Shown here piece by piece: positions 46,233 through 54,954 of a DNA stretch of 64,000 nucleotides. Source of the DNA: Argonema antarcticum A004/B2 (GTDB taxonomy: Bacteria > Cyanobacteriota > Cyanobacteriia > Cyanobacteriales > Aerosakkonemataceae); NCBI RefSeq assembly GCF_023333585.1, contig NZ_JAIQZN010000005.1:1-64000 (forward strand). Direction: 5' to 3'. Position 1 is the stretch's first letter, and every line of letters starts with the position of its first letter. Position numbers and translations under genes: made by a program. The notes under the pieces were generated by a model. The model had not been told where the DNA came from. It was given only the letters and a program-made list of their open reading frames with translations, and searched no databases.

Positions 46233-46846
46233 CTAAACAAATAGCGTATCTTTGCCAATCTCAAAGTTATCAATCATCGCCAAATCAGCATCACCTCCAC
46301 CTATATAAAAACTTCTAGCAGGCGGGATTTTATTCTCTGTTTGTAACCGATCCAAAACGAATGTATCTTGACCGCTTCCGCCAATCAAAACATCGGCTTC
46401 GCTGACACCTAAACTATAAAAATCCAAACACTGCCCGCCGGTTGGAGTACCGCCAAGAACGCATGGCCCAGGAGAAAGGTTTACCGTACTCAGTACTGAG
46501 TGCTGAGTGCTGAGTGCTGAGTGCTGAGTAAGAAAAAGAGTACTCAGCACTTTCGCACTCGGTAAATGCCCCGCATAGCGAGTGGGCGGAATCTTATCAT
46601 CAGGAGAAGGTTGATACCCCGCATAGCGAGTGGGCGGTCTTTTAACTCAGCACTCAGCACTTTCAACTCAGCACTCTTCATTCCGTAAATCTCATCTTGC
46701 TGAAAAATACCAGATGCAACTGGTACTGCAACATCCTGGTTTTTTCGCAGATAAAACTCCTCGTCAAACAACAGACTGGCTCTTCGACCTTCTGCTCTTT
46801 CAGAGTTGCTATGCTTTTGTTCAGTTAATATCATGTCCGGTTGCAT
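46233..46846 (-). pseudogene. Remnant of an RTX/hemolysin-type calcium-binding protein gene
   Basis: Two overlapping minus-strand frames hold pieces of one large secreted-protein family. The upstream piece has LLFDEEFYLRKNQDVAVPVASG, like the cyanobacterial 'FDExYYLxxNPDVA' module. The downstream piece has DVLIGGSGQDTFVLDRL and DADLAMIDNFEIGKDTL, a single RTX calcium-binding turn and the typical C-terminal block. Between them lie several heptamer arrays (CAGCACT type) and a 22-bp direct repeat (CCCCGCATAGCGAGTGGGCGG) that break the frame. The upstream end runs into the MITE at 46828. The start, most repeats and an intact reading frame are missing, so it is surely non-functional. Confidence 0.75.
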
Positions 46847-46987
46847 CGGTAGCGTAAGCGTGATGCGAGAAATTGTCTGTTGTCATCGAGAGTTAAATTT
46901 TAACCACAGATGAAGACAGATGAACACAGATGAACACAGATAAGAGAGTTATTTTTTTTAGACAACCGATGCCACCGGACATGATAT
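46828..46987 (-). mobile_element. 160-bp MITE, copy B
   Basis: Reverse-orientation twin of the copy at 42636-42795, with the same length and ends (ATATCATGTCCGG / CCGGACATGATAT). It truncates the RTX remnant. Copies A and B flank the 4-kb segment with the ABC permease, ado and aar. Confidence 0.85.
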
Positions 46988-47125
46988 AAGAACATTTTTA
47001 TTTCCTCTTACCCCCTCCCCTCTGCTCAAATAGCATACTCAGTACGGAAGAGCCGTAAGTTTTGTGCATACTCTACAGGGTACGATCTTGTAAAGAATCT
47101 ATTCAACGTTATCCAAGTTCTTAAC

Positions 47126-48100
47126 GTGGCCAGTCCCGATCGCAAACCGTTACTTTTAGACTTTGAAAAGCCCTTGGCGGAACTTGAAACCCGCATTGAC
47201 CAGATTCGCCAACTTGCTTCCGAGAATGGCGTCGATGTATCTGAGCAAATTCGCCAGCTAGAAGCACGTTCGGTGCAACTTCGTCACGAAATCTTTACCA
47301 GTTTGTCACCAGCCCAGCGGCTGCAACTGGCTCGTCATCCCCGCCGTCCCAGCACCCTAGACTACATTCAGGCGATCAGCGATGAATGGATGGAACTGCA
47401 CGGCGATCGCGGCGGTAGCGACGATCCAGCCCTGGTAGGCGGTATTGCCAGCGTCTCTGGACGTAGCGTGGTAATGCTAGGCCATCAAAAAGGCCGGGAT
47501 ACCAAGGACAACGTTCTCCGCAATTTTGGTATGGCTTCCCCAGGCGGTTATCGCAAAGCAATGCGGCTGATGGAACACGCCAACCGCTTTGGAATGCCGA
47601 TTTTCACTTTTATTGACACTCCGGGTGCTTGGCCGGGTTCAGAGGCAGAAGAACTAGGTCAAGGAGAAGCGATCGCCTACAATTTACGCGAGATGTTTGG
47701 CCTTGATGTTCCCATCCTCTGCACTGTCATCGGCGAAGGCGGTTCTGGAGGTGCTTTGGGTATTGGCGTAGGCGATCGACTGTTGATGTTTGAACATTCA
47801 GTTTATTATGTCGCCAGCCCAGAAGCCTGTGCTTCTATTCTCTGGAAAGATGCCTCCAAAGCCCCTCAAGCGGCAGAAGCACTCAAAATTACCGCTTGGG
47901 ATCTCAAAAATCTCGGTATTCTAGACGAGCTGTTGCCCGAACCGACTAGCGGAGCCCACTCCGAACCCCTCAAAGCCGCCGCTACCCTTAAGCAGGCTCT
48001 CCTGAACCATCTGGAAGAACTCACCCAGATGACTTGCCAACAGCGTCGCGAGCTGCGCTATCAAAAGTTTCGTCGCATTGGTGTTTTCACCGAAATATAG
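47126..48100 (+). CDS. accA: Acetyl-CoA carboxylase carboxyltransferase, alpha subunit
   Basis: Half of the carboxyltransferase that moves CO2 from biotin carboxyl carrier protein to acetyl-CoA, giving malonyl-CoA. The 324-residue protein has family blocks [36 protein letters not shown] (about 71-106) and IDTPGAWPG / [31 protein letters not shown] (about 170-235), which form the CoA site. The start is GTG at 47126. The stop codon TAG is inside the end of a TATAG-type MITE, so the C-terminus (GVFTEI) may be shortened by a few residues relative to the ancestor. Confidence 0.97.
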   Translation: MASPDRKPLLLDFEKPLAELETRIDQIRQLASENGVDVSEQIRQLEARSVQLRHEIFTSLSPAQRLQLARHPRRPSTLDYIQAISDEWMELHGDRGGSDDPALVGGIASVSGRSVVMLGHQKGRDTKDNVLRNFGMASPGGYRKAMRLMEHANRFGMPIFTFIDTPGAWPGSEAEELGQGEAIAYNLREMFGLDVPILCTVIGEGGSGGALGIGVGDRLLMFEHSVYYVASPEACASILWKDASKAPQAAEALKITAWDLKNLGILDELLPEPTSGAHSEPLKAAATLKQALLNHLEELTQMTCQQRRELRYQKFRRIGVFTEI

Positions 48101-48187
48101 CAAAGTGCTAAGTGCTGAGTGCTGAGTACAGTCTCCGCCTTGCTTTGAGCGTTTAATACTGTCCTAATCGCCTTGGCGACTGCTATA
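48096..48187. mobile_element. TATAG-ended MITE (copy 2), overlapping the accA stop
   Basis: It begins TATAGCAAAGTGC and ends TGCTATA. The 38-bp core is the exact reverse complement of that in 33729-33833. The TAG at 48098-48100 within its first bases is the accA stop codon. Confidence 0.8.
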
Positions 48188-48411
48188 TCAGGTTGAAATT
48201 TTGAAGGTAACAATCCACTTTTGGAGTGATAGAATTATAACTGTTACAATTGTTTACATAGCTCTCATTTTGGGCTGGCTCTAGGTGGGCTGGGCGGCAT
48301 AAGCGCAAAACGCCTGAAATGGGAGCTAGCACAAAGCGGCAAGGTAGTTTGCCAAAAGCAAATATCTTAAAGCGATGGGATGTTCCATCCAAGTGTCTAA
48401 AAATTTAATTA

Positions 48412-49137
48412 ATGAGTGCTTCAACCGAAAAACGCGCCCTGATTACAGGGGCAAGCAGTGGGATTGGCAAGGCAACAGCTTTAGCATTTGCGGCGGCTGG
48501 AATTCACGTAGCGTTAGTCAGCCGCGATCTGGAAAAATTGACAGCGGTAGCCCAAAACGCGATCTTTGCTGGGGTAGAAGCGAAGGCTTACGCCCTAGAC
48601 CTAGCTAAGCTCGAGCAGGTGAAAGAGGAGATTAGCGCGATCGCGGCTGACTTTGGCCCGATTGACATTCTCGTCAACAATGCTGGCATGGGGTACACCG
48701 CCGATTTGAGTGAAACGCCCCTCTCTGACTGGCAGAGGGTAATAGACCTGAATCTCACCAGCGTTTTTCAGTGCATACAGGGAATACTACCGATGATGCG
48801 CGATCGCCAGCAAGGCACAATTATCAACGTGGCCTCAATTGCTGGCAAACAAGTCTTTCCTGGCTGGGGAGCCTACTGCGTCAGCAAGTTTGGCTTGATG
48901 GCTTTATCCAAAACCCTGGCGGCTGAGGAACGCGAGCGCGGAATTCGCGTAACCGCTATCTGTCCTGGCTCCGTCAATACCCCGATTTGGGATACAGACA
49001 CGGTTAGCGTTAACTTTGACCGCTCAGCGATGTTAACCCCCGAAATCGTCGCGCAGTCAATTCTACAGACGGCGCTGCTACCAGAACAAGCAGTAATTGA
49101 AGAGTTAACCCTCGTGGCTAGCGCGGGAACCCTTTAG
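48412..49137 (+). CDS. Short-chain dehydrogenase/reductase
   Basis: A classical SDR of 241 residues. The NAD(P)-binding motif is TGASSGIGKA (12-21), the NNAG strand is at 89-92, and the catalytic tetrad is Asn (DLNLTS, about 115), Ser142, Tyr155 and Lys159 (YCVSK). Substrate unknown; it resembles 3-oxoacyl reductase-like SDRs. It is cyanobacterially conserved next to accA and folE, and the spacing to folE (56 nt) suggests cotranscription. The Ser/Arg around residue 37 (SRDL) suggest NADP preference. Confidence 0.93.
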   Translation: MSASTEKRALITGASSGIGKATALAFAAAGIHVALVSRDLEKLTAVAQNAIFAGVEAKAYALDLAKLEQVKEEISAIAADFGPIDILVNNAGMGYTADLSETPLSDWQRVIDLNLTSVFQCIQGILPMMRDRQQGTIINVASIAGKQVFPGWGAYCVSKFGLMALSKTLAAEERERGIRVTAICPGSVNTPIWDTDTVSVNFDRSAMLTPEIVAQSILQTALLPEQAVIEELTLVASAGTL

Positions 49138-49193
49138 ATTGCTGCCTCTGTGTTCACCTTAACCCGATTGCAATACTTTAATCAAGGCTTATC

Positions 49194-49904
49194 ATGACTA
49201 TCGCTTCCTCCAATGGCTCCAATAGTTCTACCTCTCTTTCCGTCAGTTCCAATGGGATTTTGAATGTCCCGACAAGGCCCGATCGCAACACGCTCAACGG
49301 TCGCGAACCCAACTTGCACCCACCTACGGAAGAAACCACCGAGAAAATGATGGACGCCGTGCGGACGATCCTATTGGGAGTGGGAGAAGATCCGGAGCGA
49401 GAAGGCTTACTCAAAACACCCAAGCGAGTCGCAGAGGCGATGAAGTTTCTCACCAGTGGCTACAATCAGTCCCTAGAAGAACTTGTTAACGACGCCATCT
49501 TTGATGAAGGCCATAACGAGATGGTTCTTGTGCGGGATATCAATTTCTTTAGCCTCTGCGAACATCACATGCTGCCGTTTATGGGCAGGGCTCACGTCGC
49601 CTATATTCCCAACCAAAGAGTGGTGGGACTGAGCAAGCTGGCGCGGATTGTAGAAATGTATGGCCGTCGTTTGCAAGTGCAAGAACGCCTGACTCGTCAG
49701 ATTGCCGAAGCAGTTCAAACTATTTTGGAGCCGAAGGGAGTCGCTGTCGTGATGGAAGCCACCCATATGTGCATGGTGATGCGGGGTGTCCAAAAACCCG
49801 GTTCTTGGACTGTCACCAGTGCAATGTTGGGTATATTCCAAGATGAACAAAAAACTCGCGAAGAGTTCCTCAACTTGATTCGCCATCAACCAGCTTTCTT
49901 TTAG
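49194..49904 (+). CDS. folE: GTP cyclohydrolase I
   Basis: Opens GTP to dihydroneopterin triphosphate, the first step of folate and pterin synthesis. The 236-residue protein has a variable Ser/Asn-rich N-terminus (1-40), then the conserved core: [19 protein letters not shown], the zinc block [12 protein letters not shown] with its Cys and His, and [22 protein letters not shown] with the second zinc Cys. Length is typical. The stop codon is immediately followed, in another frame, by a remnant of an unrelated gene. Confidence 0.97.
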   Translation: MTIASSNGSNSSTSLSVSSNGILNVPTRPDRNTLNGREPNLHPPTEETTEKMMDAVRTILLGVGEDPEREGLLKTPKRVAEAMKFLTSGYNQSLEELVNDAIFDEGHNEMVLVRDINFFSLCEHHMLPFMGRAHVAYIPNQRVVGLSKLARIVEMYGRRLQVQERLTRQIAEAVQTILEPKGVAVVMEATHMCMVMRGVQKPGSWTVTSAMLGIFQDEQKTREEFLNLIRHQPAFF

Positions 49905-50056
49905 AAGCGGCTAGACAGTTTGGTCTTTCCGGCACCGTTACGATCTCTAATCCCCAAGTAGACCCCGCTTCGGGATTAGTTGAATTATCCCAACAAGTCA
50001 CCGATCCCAGTCAAGAAGTTATAGTGGGTTGCGCGGCGAACTTCTGGCAACTCTAA
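49901..50056 (+). pseudogene. C-terminal fragment of a filamentous-haemagglutinin-type protein
   Basis: In the frame +2 relative to folE, 51 codons read [20 protein letters not shown], then DPASGLVELSQQVTDPSQEV, then IVGCAANFWQL. This resembles the end of two-partner-secretion haemagglutinin-like proteins in cyanobacteria (GTVTI..PxVDPxxGLVxL). There is no start codon, no upstream part and no secretion partner. The stop TAA is part of a TAACCGCC repeat end. It is a remnant, not a gene. Confidence 0.65.
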
Positions 50057-50076
50057 CCGCCTTGGCGGTTGCTATA
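50054..50076. repeat. TATAGCAACCGCC palindromic repeat, inverted
   Basis: TAACCGCC / GGCGGTTGCTATA, the same end-type palindrome as at 32388, 38715 and 60226. Confidence 0.7.
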
Positions 50077-50081
50077 CTTCT

Positions 50082-50717
50082 TCAATAGCTGCTAATTCCT
50101 AGTTTCTCAAACAACTGAGCTACTTTATCTACGTCTTTATCTCCCGGAGATACCTCAACGCCGCTGGATAAATCGATACCGCTAGGTTGAACTTGGCTGA
50201 GGGCGTCCAATACATTATTTGGCGTCAAGCCACCTGCAAGCAACCAAGGACGACTGGGCATATATCCTTGCAAAGTAGACCAGTCGAGGGTTTTGCCGGT
50301 ACCGCCTAGCTGAGTGGGATGGTAGGCGTCAAGCAGAAGTGTATCAACGGTGCTGGTGTAGGCATTTGTCCCAGATACCGATTTAGGTGTCTGTACTCTG
50401 AGCGCTTTGATTAGTTCCACATCGGGTAAAACCACGCGCAACTGATGGCAGAATTCGGGGGATTCATTGCCGTGCAACTGAACGCCATTTAATCTAGCCG
50501 CTGTAACTATTTGACAAATTTGCTCAATCGTGGTGTTAGCAAATACGCCAATGCGATCGACATCTACCGATAATTGCTCTACTACTGCCCGGATTTGCGC
50601 TGGGGTGACGTAGCGGGGAGATGTGGGGACACAGATAAAGCCTAGCGCGGTTGCTCCCAGTCGGGCGATCGCATCTCCCTGTTCCGGTTTCGTAATTCCA
50701 CAAATCTTAACCCGCAT
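50082..50717 (-). CDS. trpF: Phosphoribosylanthranilate isomerase
   Basis: Catalyses the Amadori rearrangement of phosphoribosylanthranilate in tryptophan synthesis. A TIM-barrel enzyme of 211 residues: [14 protein letters not shown] at the N-terminus with catalytic Cys7, GVFANTT (about 58-64), [18 protein letters not shown] with the catalytic Asp (about 132), [10 protein letters not shown], and [16 protein letters not shown] with the phosphate loop. All key residues are present. The nearest neighbours are folE (convergent, with the haemagglutinin remnant between) and psaK (divergent). No other trp gene is adjacent. Confidence 0.96.
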   Translation of the reverse strand: MRVKICGITKPEQGDAIARLGATALGFICVPTSPRYVTPAQIRAVVEQLSVDVDRIGVFANTTIEQICQIVTAARLNGVQLHGNESPEFCHQLRVVLPDVELIKALRVQTPKSVSGTNAYTSTVDTLLLDAYHPTQLGGTGKTLDWSTLQGYMPSRPWLLAGGLTPNNVLDALSQVQPSGIDLSSGVEVSPGDKDVDKVAQLFEKLGISSY

Positions 50718-50853
50718 TCAGCCTACTCCGTCGTTACAGTTGTACATTTGTATCAAAAGTTGGCAATTATGTTAACTCTTAAAACAGATTCTTGTTATTT
50801 TTTAACGGCTTTCTATAATTTTTGTTGTTGTTTAGTCAAGCAGGAAAAAGATT

Positions 50854-51132
50854 TTGCTTAACTTAACTTTACTTGCGGCAGTGCAGGCTACGGTTCCCAA
50901 CACACCAGCATGGACTCCGGCGGTGGGACTTGTAATGATTTTATGCAACCTAGTTGCCATTGCGATCGGTCGCTTTGCCATCAAAAATCCGGGTGTTGGC
51001 CCAGATATTCCCGTAGGCAAGCCCGCTCTGTTTCGGAATTTTAACTTGCCGGAATTGCTGGCCACAACGAGTTTTGGACATATTCTCGGCGCAGGAGTCA
51101 TTCTGGGACTGGCTAACGCGGGTGTACTTTAA
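50854..51132 (+). CDS. psaK: Photosystem I subunit PsaK (first copy)
   Basis: A small two-helix subunit at the edge of photosystem I, helping energy transfer and antenna docking. The 92-residue protein has AWTPAVGLVMILCNLVAIAIGRF for the first helix and LLATTSFGHILGAGVILGLANAGVL for the second, with the charged loop between. The start is TTG at 50854, supported by CAGGAAA upstream and by homology of the N-terminus with the second copy. No ATG fits. The second copy is 237 bp downstream on the same strand. Confidence 0.95.
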   Translation: MLNLTLLAAVQATVPNTPAWTPAVGLVMILCNLVAIAIGRFAIKNPGVGPDIPVGKPALFRNFNLPELLATTSFGHILGAGVILGLANAGVL

Positions 51133-51368
51133 GTTCTTCAATAGTGGCGACGAAATAGCGAAAAGTTTTTCATTTAAACATTTCTCGTCAAAAAAAAGTA
51201 CGATTGGCTTGACCGGAACTTAACGCCTGTGGACTTGAAGGTGCCGACACCCTTGGTAGAAGCAGGAATGGAACCGATCGGCTTCGGTCTGCATAACTGT
51301 AGATAAGTGCGATCGAATTTCCAAAAGCAGAATAAAAGTGTCAGTTTCTTAATTTAGGAGAAAAAACC

Positions 51369-51626
51369 TTGATTAACTCGATCGTACTGGCCGTACAGGC
51401 TACCGTTCCCAATACACCAGCTTGGTCGCCCACTATTGGCCTTGTGATGATTATTTGCAATATCCTTGGGCTGGCGATCGCTCGCTTTGCTACCCAGGAT
51501 CGGGGAAGCAAACCCCCTTCGCCCATACCCACACTTGGTTTTCCCCAATTACTAGCGGGTACAAGCTTTGGTCATATCTTGGGCGCAGGTGTCATTTTGG
51601 GATTGACCAACGTTGGAGCTATTTAA
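51369..51626 (+). CDS. psaK: Photosystem I subunit PsaK (second copy)
   Basis: An 85-residue paralogue of the preceding gene, also starting with TTG (51369) behind a clear AGGAG. Both helices are conserved (AWSPTIGLVMIICNILGLAIARF and LLAGTSFGHILGAGVILGL). The inter-helix loop is shorter and different (QDRGSKPPSPIPTLGF). In cyanobacteria with two PsaK forms, one is often induced by strong light and the other constitutive, but which is which here cannot be told from sequence. Confidence 0.94.
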   Translation: MINSIVLAVQATVPNTPAWSPTIGLVMIICNILGLAIARFATQDRGSKPPSPIPTLGFPQLLAGTSFGHILGAGVILGLTNVGAI

Positions 51627-51936
51627 CTGAATCGGCCTAAATCCCCCACTATAATCTTTACTCTGATGTAGTGATGGGTACTTCACCTAATTAGTCCCGC
51701 GCTGTCCGAATCCCCCTTTTTGTCGGGAGTTGGGGGATGATAGCGTGGGATGACAATCATCTTTCTCAAAATAGACTATACTTATCTTGACGAGCAAGAA
51801 AATTAAATTGCCTAGATTAAAGCACTTCAGACTAAAAAAACCAATTAATTTTCTATGCAGTTCTCAGACTTTTACAATTTCTAGAAAAGCATTACGTTAG
51901 ATTGGCTCGTCAATATGCGAGTAAAGGAAATTTTTT
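51627..51936. other. Spacer after the psaK pair
   Basis: No gene seen. An imperfect hairpin lies at about 51687-51751 (CCCGCGCTGT ... GCGTGGGA with ATCCCCC/GGGGGAT inside) and may end the psaK transcript. The promoter of the protease gene should lie in the A/T-rich right part. Confidence 0.5.
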
Positions 51937-53160
51937 ATGCAAGCTGGGTGGCGAATTGGCTCTATATTTGGAATTCCGCTGTACATCGATCCCTCATGGC
52001 TAATTATTTTAGCTATTTTCACTTTTGCCAATGGCCAGGATTTGCAAGTAGGTTATCCCCAATGGGGGCCGTTGATGGCCTGGGGGATAGGCTTTTTAAT
52101 GGCTATACTGCTGTTTGGCTCGGTACTCTTACATGAGTTGGGCCACAGTTTAGTGGCGCGATCGCAGGGCATCAAGGTCAGCTCGATTACGCTATTTCTG
52201 TTTGGGGGGATTGCTTCGATTGACCGAGAATCTAAAACGCCGGGATTAGCGTTTCAAGTAGCGATCGCAGGCCCAGCAGTTAGTATAACTCTATTCGCAC
52301 TATTGGCAGTGCTGACTTACCTTTTGCCACCGTCTGGGCCAGCGGAAGTGTTAGTAGCAGATTTAGCTAGCATCAACTTGGTTTTAGCCCTGTTTAACCT
52401 TATTCCTGGCCTTCCTTTGGATGGAGGGCAGATTTTGAAAGCAGCGGTATGGAAGATTAAGGGCGATCGCTTTCAAGGTATCCATTGGGCAGCTCGCACG
52501 GGACAAGTGTTAGGATGGTCGGCAATTATCTTGAGTGCGATCGCCTTCCTAAACACCAGAGATCCCGGTACACTCTGGATTGCCCTACTCGGCTGGTTTG
52601 TCTTGCGGAATGCCAGCGCTTACGACCAAATAACCAACGTTCAGGAAATTTTGTTGCAGCTAACAGCCGCAGACGCAATGACGAGCGAATTTCGCGTCAT
52701 TGATGCAGACATGACCCTGCGGCTGTTTGCAGATAATTATCTCCTCGAAACCACCCAGCCCCAGGTCTACTTCGCAGCTTCTGACGGTCGCTATCGCGGT
52801 TTAGTCTCGGTTGAGGATTTCCGTTCGGTGGAACGCAGTCGCTGGGAAACTGACACGCTTCATACTATTGTCAAACCTCTCAATGCGATCGATACCGTTG
52901 CAGAAAAGACGCCTTTGGTGGAAGCGATCAACCGCATGGAAACCGACAAATTACTTAGAATCACAGTGCTTTCACCCGCAGGCGCTGTCGCAGGTATCAT
53001 CGATCGGGGTGATATTGTCCGGGTAATGGCCGAAAAGCTGAACGTAAAAATATCGGCAGCGCAAATTAAGCGGATCAAAGAAGAGGGTAGCTATCCTCCC
53101 GGATTGCCAATTCCGGGTCTAGCCGAAGCAGCGGTAGAGTCACTACCAAAACAGGAGTGA
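51937..53160 (+). CDS. Site-2 protease (M50) with CBS domains
   Basis: An intramembrane metalloprotease of 407 residues. The zinc motif HELGH is at residues 66-70 in the second helix, and the third ligand Asp lies in NLIPGLPLDGGQIL (about 160). Four to six membrane helices fill the first 220 residues, with the family start GWRIGSIFGIPLYIDPSW. After the membrane part, residues about 240-370 form a pair of CBS domains (TAADAMTSEFRVID; GVVAGIIDRGDIVRVM-like region), which usually sense adenine nucleotides. A possible role is regulated intramembrane proteolysis of an anti-sigma factor. Substrate unknown. Confidence 0.93.
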   Translation: MQAGWRIGSIFGIPLYIDPSWLIILAIFTFANGQDLQVGYPQWGPLMAWGIGFLMAILLFGSVLLHELGHSLVARSQGIKVSSITLFLFGGIASIDRESKTPGLAFQVAIAGPAVSITLFALLAVLTYLLPPSGPAEVLVADLASINLVLALFNLIPGLPLDGGQILKAAVWKIKGDRFQGIHWAARTGQVLGWSAIILSAIAFLNTRDPGTLWIALLGWFVLRNASAYDQITNVQEILLQLTAADAMTSEFRVIDADMTLRLFADNYLLETTQPQVYFAASDGRYRGLVSVEDFRSVERSRWETDTLHTIVKPLNAIDTVAEKTPLVEAINRMETDKLLRITVLSPAGAVAGIIDRGDIVRVMAEKLNVKISAAQIKRIKEEGSYPPGLPIPGLAEAAVESLPKQE

Positions 53161-53188
53161 GGAGTTGAAATTCGGGTCTTTAGGAATT

Positions 53189-53290
53189 ATTATGCTGATG
53201 TTCATGGTGAACATTTTTGTATAACAAGGCATCATTAAAACTTTGGATAACCGACATTATTTTATGATGCCTTTTCCAAATCAGCATAAT
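53189..53290. mobile_element. MITE-like element with ATTATGCTGAT ends
   Basis: 11-bp perfect terminal inverted repeats (ATTATGCTGAT / ATCAGCATAAT) and an inner pair AAGGCATCAT / ATGATGCCTT. About 102 bp, non-coding. A related end lies at 7147-7180. Confidence 0.7.
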
Positions 53291-53417
53291 TGGCAAGGGA
53301 AGAACCCCATGTACTGAGTTTGGTCAAGTGAATTAATGAGCAAAAGTTAGCCGAGCCGATTTATTTATTATATATTATGATATACGTTTCTACTTCTATA
53401 TCAATGAGGTAATAGGA

Positions 53418-53924
53418 ATGGCCTTTTTCTTCGTAGTGCCACTGGGTATTGTCCTGGTAGCTATCTATATCTTTAAAAAATCCGCCGACGAAATGGCCTA
53501 TCTGGCTGCCACAATTTCACTCGTAGCCTTAATATTGAGTTTAATCATAGCACCTTGGCAGCTCCAAGTCTCGCTGTTGCTGCTTGTCCTGCTCATTACC
53601 AGCAAACGCCTGTTGCTGTTCTTTGAGCCCAGATCTGAATCTGAGCCAGACAAGACTGCGAAACTTATTTATCGCGGAGTTAACTACGAACATTCCTCTG
53701 GGAATCTGGAAGTTACGGAGGGTGAGATCGCAGGCAAATATCGCGGTCAGATTTGGAAATCTTGTAACGTAGAAAAGACACCTGAGATCCAGCCGAACTT
53801 TGAGCTAAAGTATCGAGGTATGAGCGTGAATTGTCAAAAACCTGTGACACCTTTAGTTGAAGAAAGTGTTGTTGGTGAAGATTTGAAGACATCCTCAGCA
53901 CCAATTCACGCCGTTCAACCGTAA
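53418..53924 (+). CDS. Membrane protein with DUF4278 domain
   Basis: A 168-residue protein. The first 70 residues contain two to three hydrophobic helices (FFFVVPLGIVLVAIYIF; LAATISLVALILSLII; LQVSLLLLVLLIT). Two small DUF4278-type motifs follow: LIYRGVNYEH ... GKYRGQIWK (about 84-115), and a weaker LKYRGMSVN (about 133-141). Function unknown, family widespread in cyanobacteria. The ATG at 53418 is preceded by GAGGTAATAGGA, which gives two possible ribosome-binding cores and supports the start. No operon partner is apparent. Confidence 0.82.
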   Translation: MAFFFVVPLGIVLVAIYIFKKSADEMAYLAATISLVALILSLIIAPWQLQVSLLLLVLLITSKRLLLFFEPRSESEPDKTAKLIYRGVNYEHSSGNLEVTEGEIAGKYRGQIWKSCNVEKTPEIQPNFELKYRGMSVNCQKPVTPLVEESVVGEDLKTSSAPIHAVQP

Positions 53925-54147
53925 GAATGTCAAGAAACTCTGACTCATGCTCACTAAAAAGCTTGATTTATCAAATGCGCCTTATATCCCCGACGATACC
54001 GTTAAGTTAGTTGGGGATATAAGTCAGTCAAAACAGGGTACTCGACGTACCCTTAATATTCTCAGAAAAATGTAAGCACAATGCTTTAAGCGGAGTGTGT
54101 AGAGGCTGTTTGGCTCAGCCTTTAAGAGTAAAAATCTCTTAAGAATC

Positions 54148-54891
54148 TCAGTCTATGAGGGCCCTGAGTGTCAAAATAGCTTGCCATTCTGCCTCTGATA
54201 AGGGTTGTATCACCAGCTGAGCATCGAAACAGCGGGAGGCAGCAACACTCAGAGCATCTACAACACTTTGAATTAAGGCTTCTGTGCGATCGGGAATAGG
54301 TATGTCTACCGGCGGCGGTGCAGCAGAATCAAACACCTGAGCGAACAAAGCATCATCTGGTTGCAAACGCATGGAACCATGCTGCAAAATAGCATTGCCG
54401 CGACAAAGTTGAGCGCTACCAATTAACTTACAATTATTAGCCGATACTAAATCGGCACCTGTGGCGGTGCCAAAACAGTTGGGGTTGTGAATATAACCGC
54501 GCCCAGCATTACCATAGTGTAACTCCACGCCGAGCTTGAGCCAACCCGCAATCAAAAACTCACAAAGAGTTTGATAAACCTGGGTGCGACTACCCGTTAA
54601 TCCAGAAGTAACGACAGCGTAAGTTAAATCGCCTTGGTGCAGCACAGCACGTCCACCACTAGGACGCCTCACCAATTCTACTTGCTGTCCTTGCCAAGTC
54701 AGGTGTTGCCAAAATTCAGGCCACCGACGCTGATGATATCCTAGCGAAATTGCTGGTGGCGACCAGGTGTAAAACCTCAAAGCAGGAGGATGCAAACCTT
54801 TGGAGTGCTGTTCTAGCAACCAAAGATCGATCGCCATTTGCACCCTACCTGGAGCTGAAAGCAGCGGAATTAGACGCCAAGAATTAGTCAT
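54148..54891 (-). CDS. Lipoate-protein ligase / octanoyltransferase family protein
   Basis: A 247-residue protein of the BPL/LplA/LipB family, which attaches lipoyl or octanoyl groups to lipoyl domains of 2-oxoacid dehydrogenases and glycine cleavage H protein. Blocks: MAIDLWLLEQHSKG near the start, RRPSGGRAVLHQGDLTYAVV (about 84-103) and the KLIGSAQLCRGNAILQHGSM (about 156-175) region with the invariant HG. The Lys before IGSAQ is present. Whether it is an LplA-type ligase or a LipM-type octanoyltransferase cannot be settled by motif. It lies 63 nt downstream of the YbjN gene's stop and may share its transcript. Confidence 0.88.
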   Translation of the reverse strand: MTNSWRLIPLLSAPGRVQMAIDLWLLEQHSKGLHPPALRFYTWSPPAISLGYHQRRWPEFWQHLTWQGQQVELVRRPSGGRAVLHQGDLTYAVVTSGLTGSRTQVYQTLCEFLIAGWLKLGVELHYGNAGRGYIHNPNCFGTATGADLVSANNCKLIGSAQLCRGNAILQHGSMRLQPDDALFAQVFDSAAPPPVDIPIPDRTEALIQSVVDALSVAASRCFDAQLVIQPLSEAEWQAILTLRALID

Positions 54892-54954
54892 TTGTCAAGA
54901 GAATTACAAATAAAGTTGAAATCTGCAATTCTTCATTTTGAAATTCTTTGATGA

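Noticed and set aside
42636-46987. Composite transposon carrying ado and aar
   Set aside because: No transposase gene lies in or beside the segment. Inverted MITEs alone do not prove co-mobilisation, and ado-aar-accA order is common in cyanobacteria.
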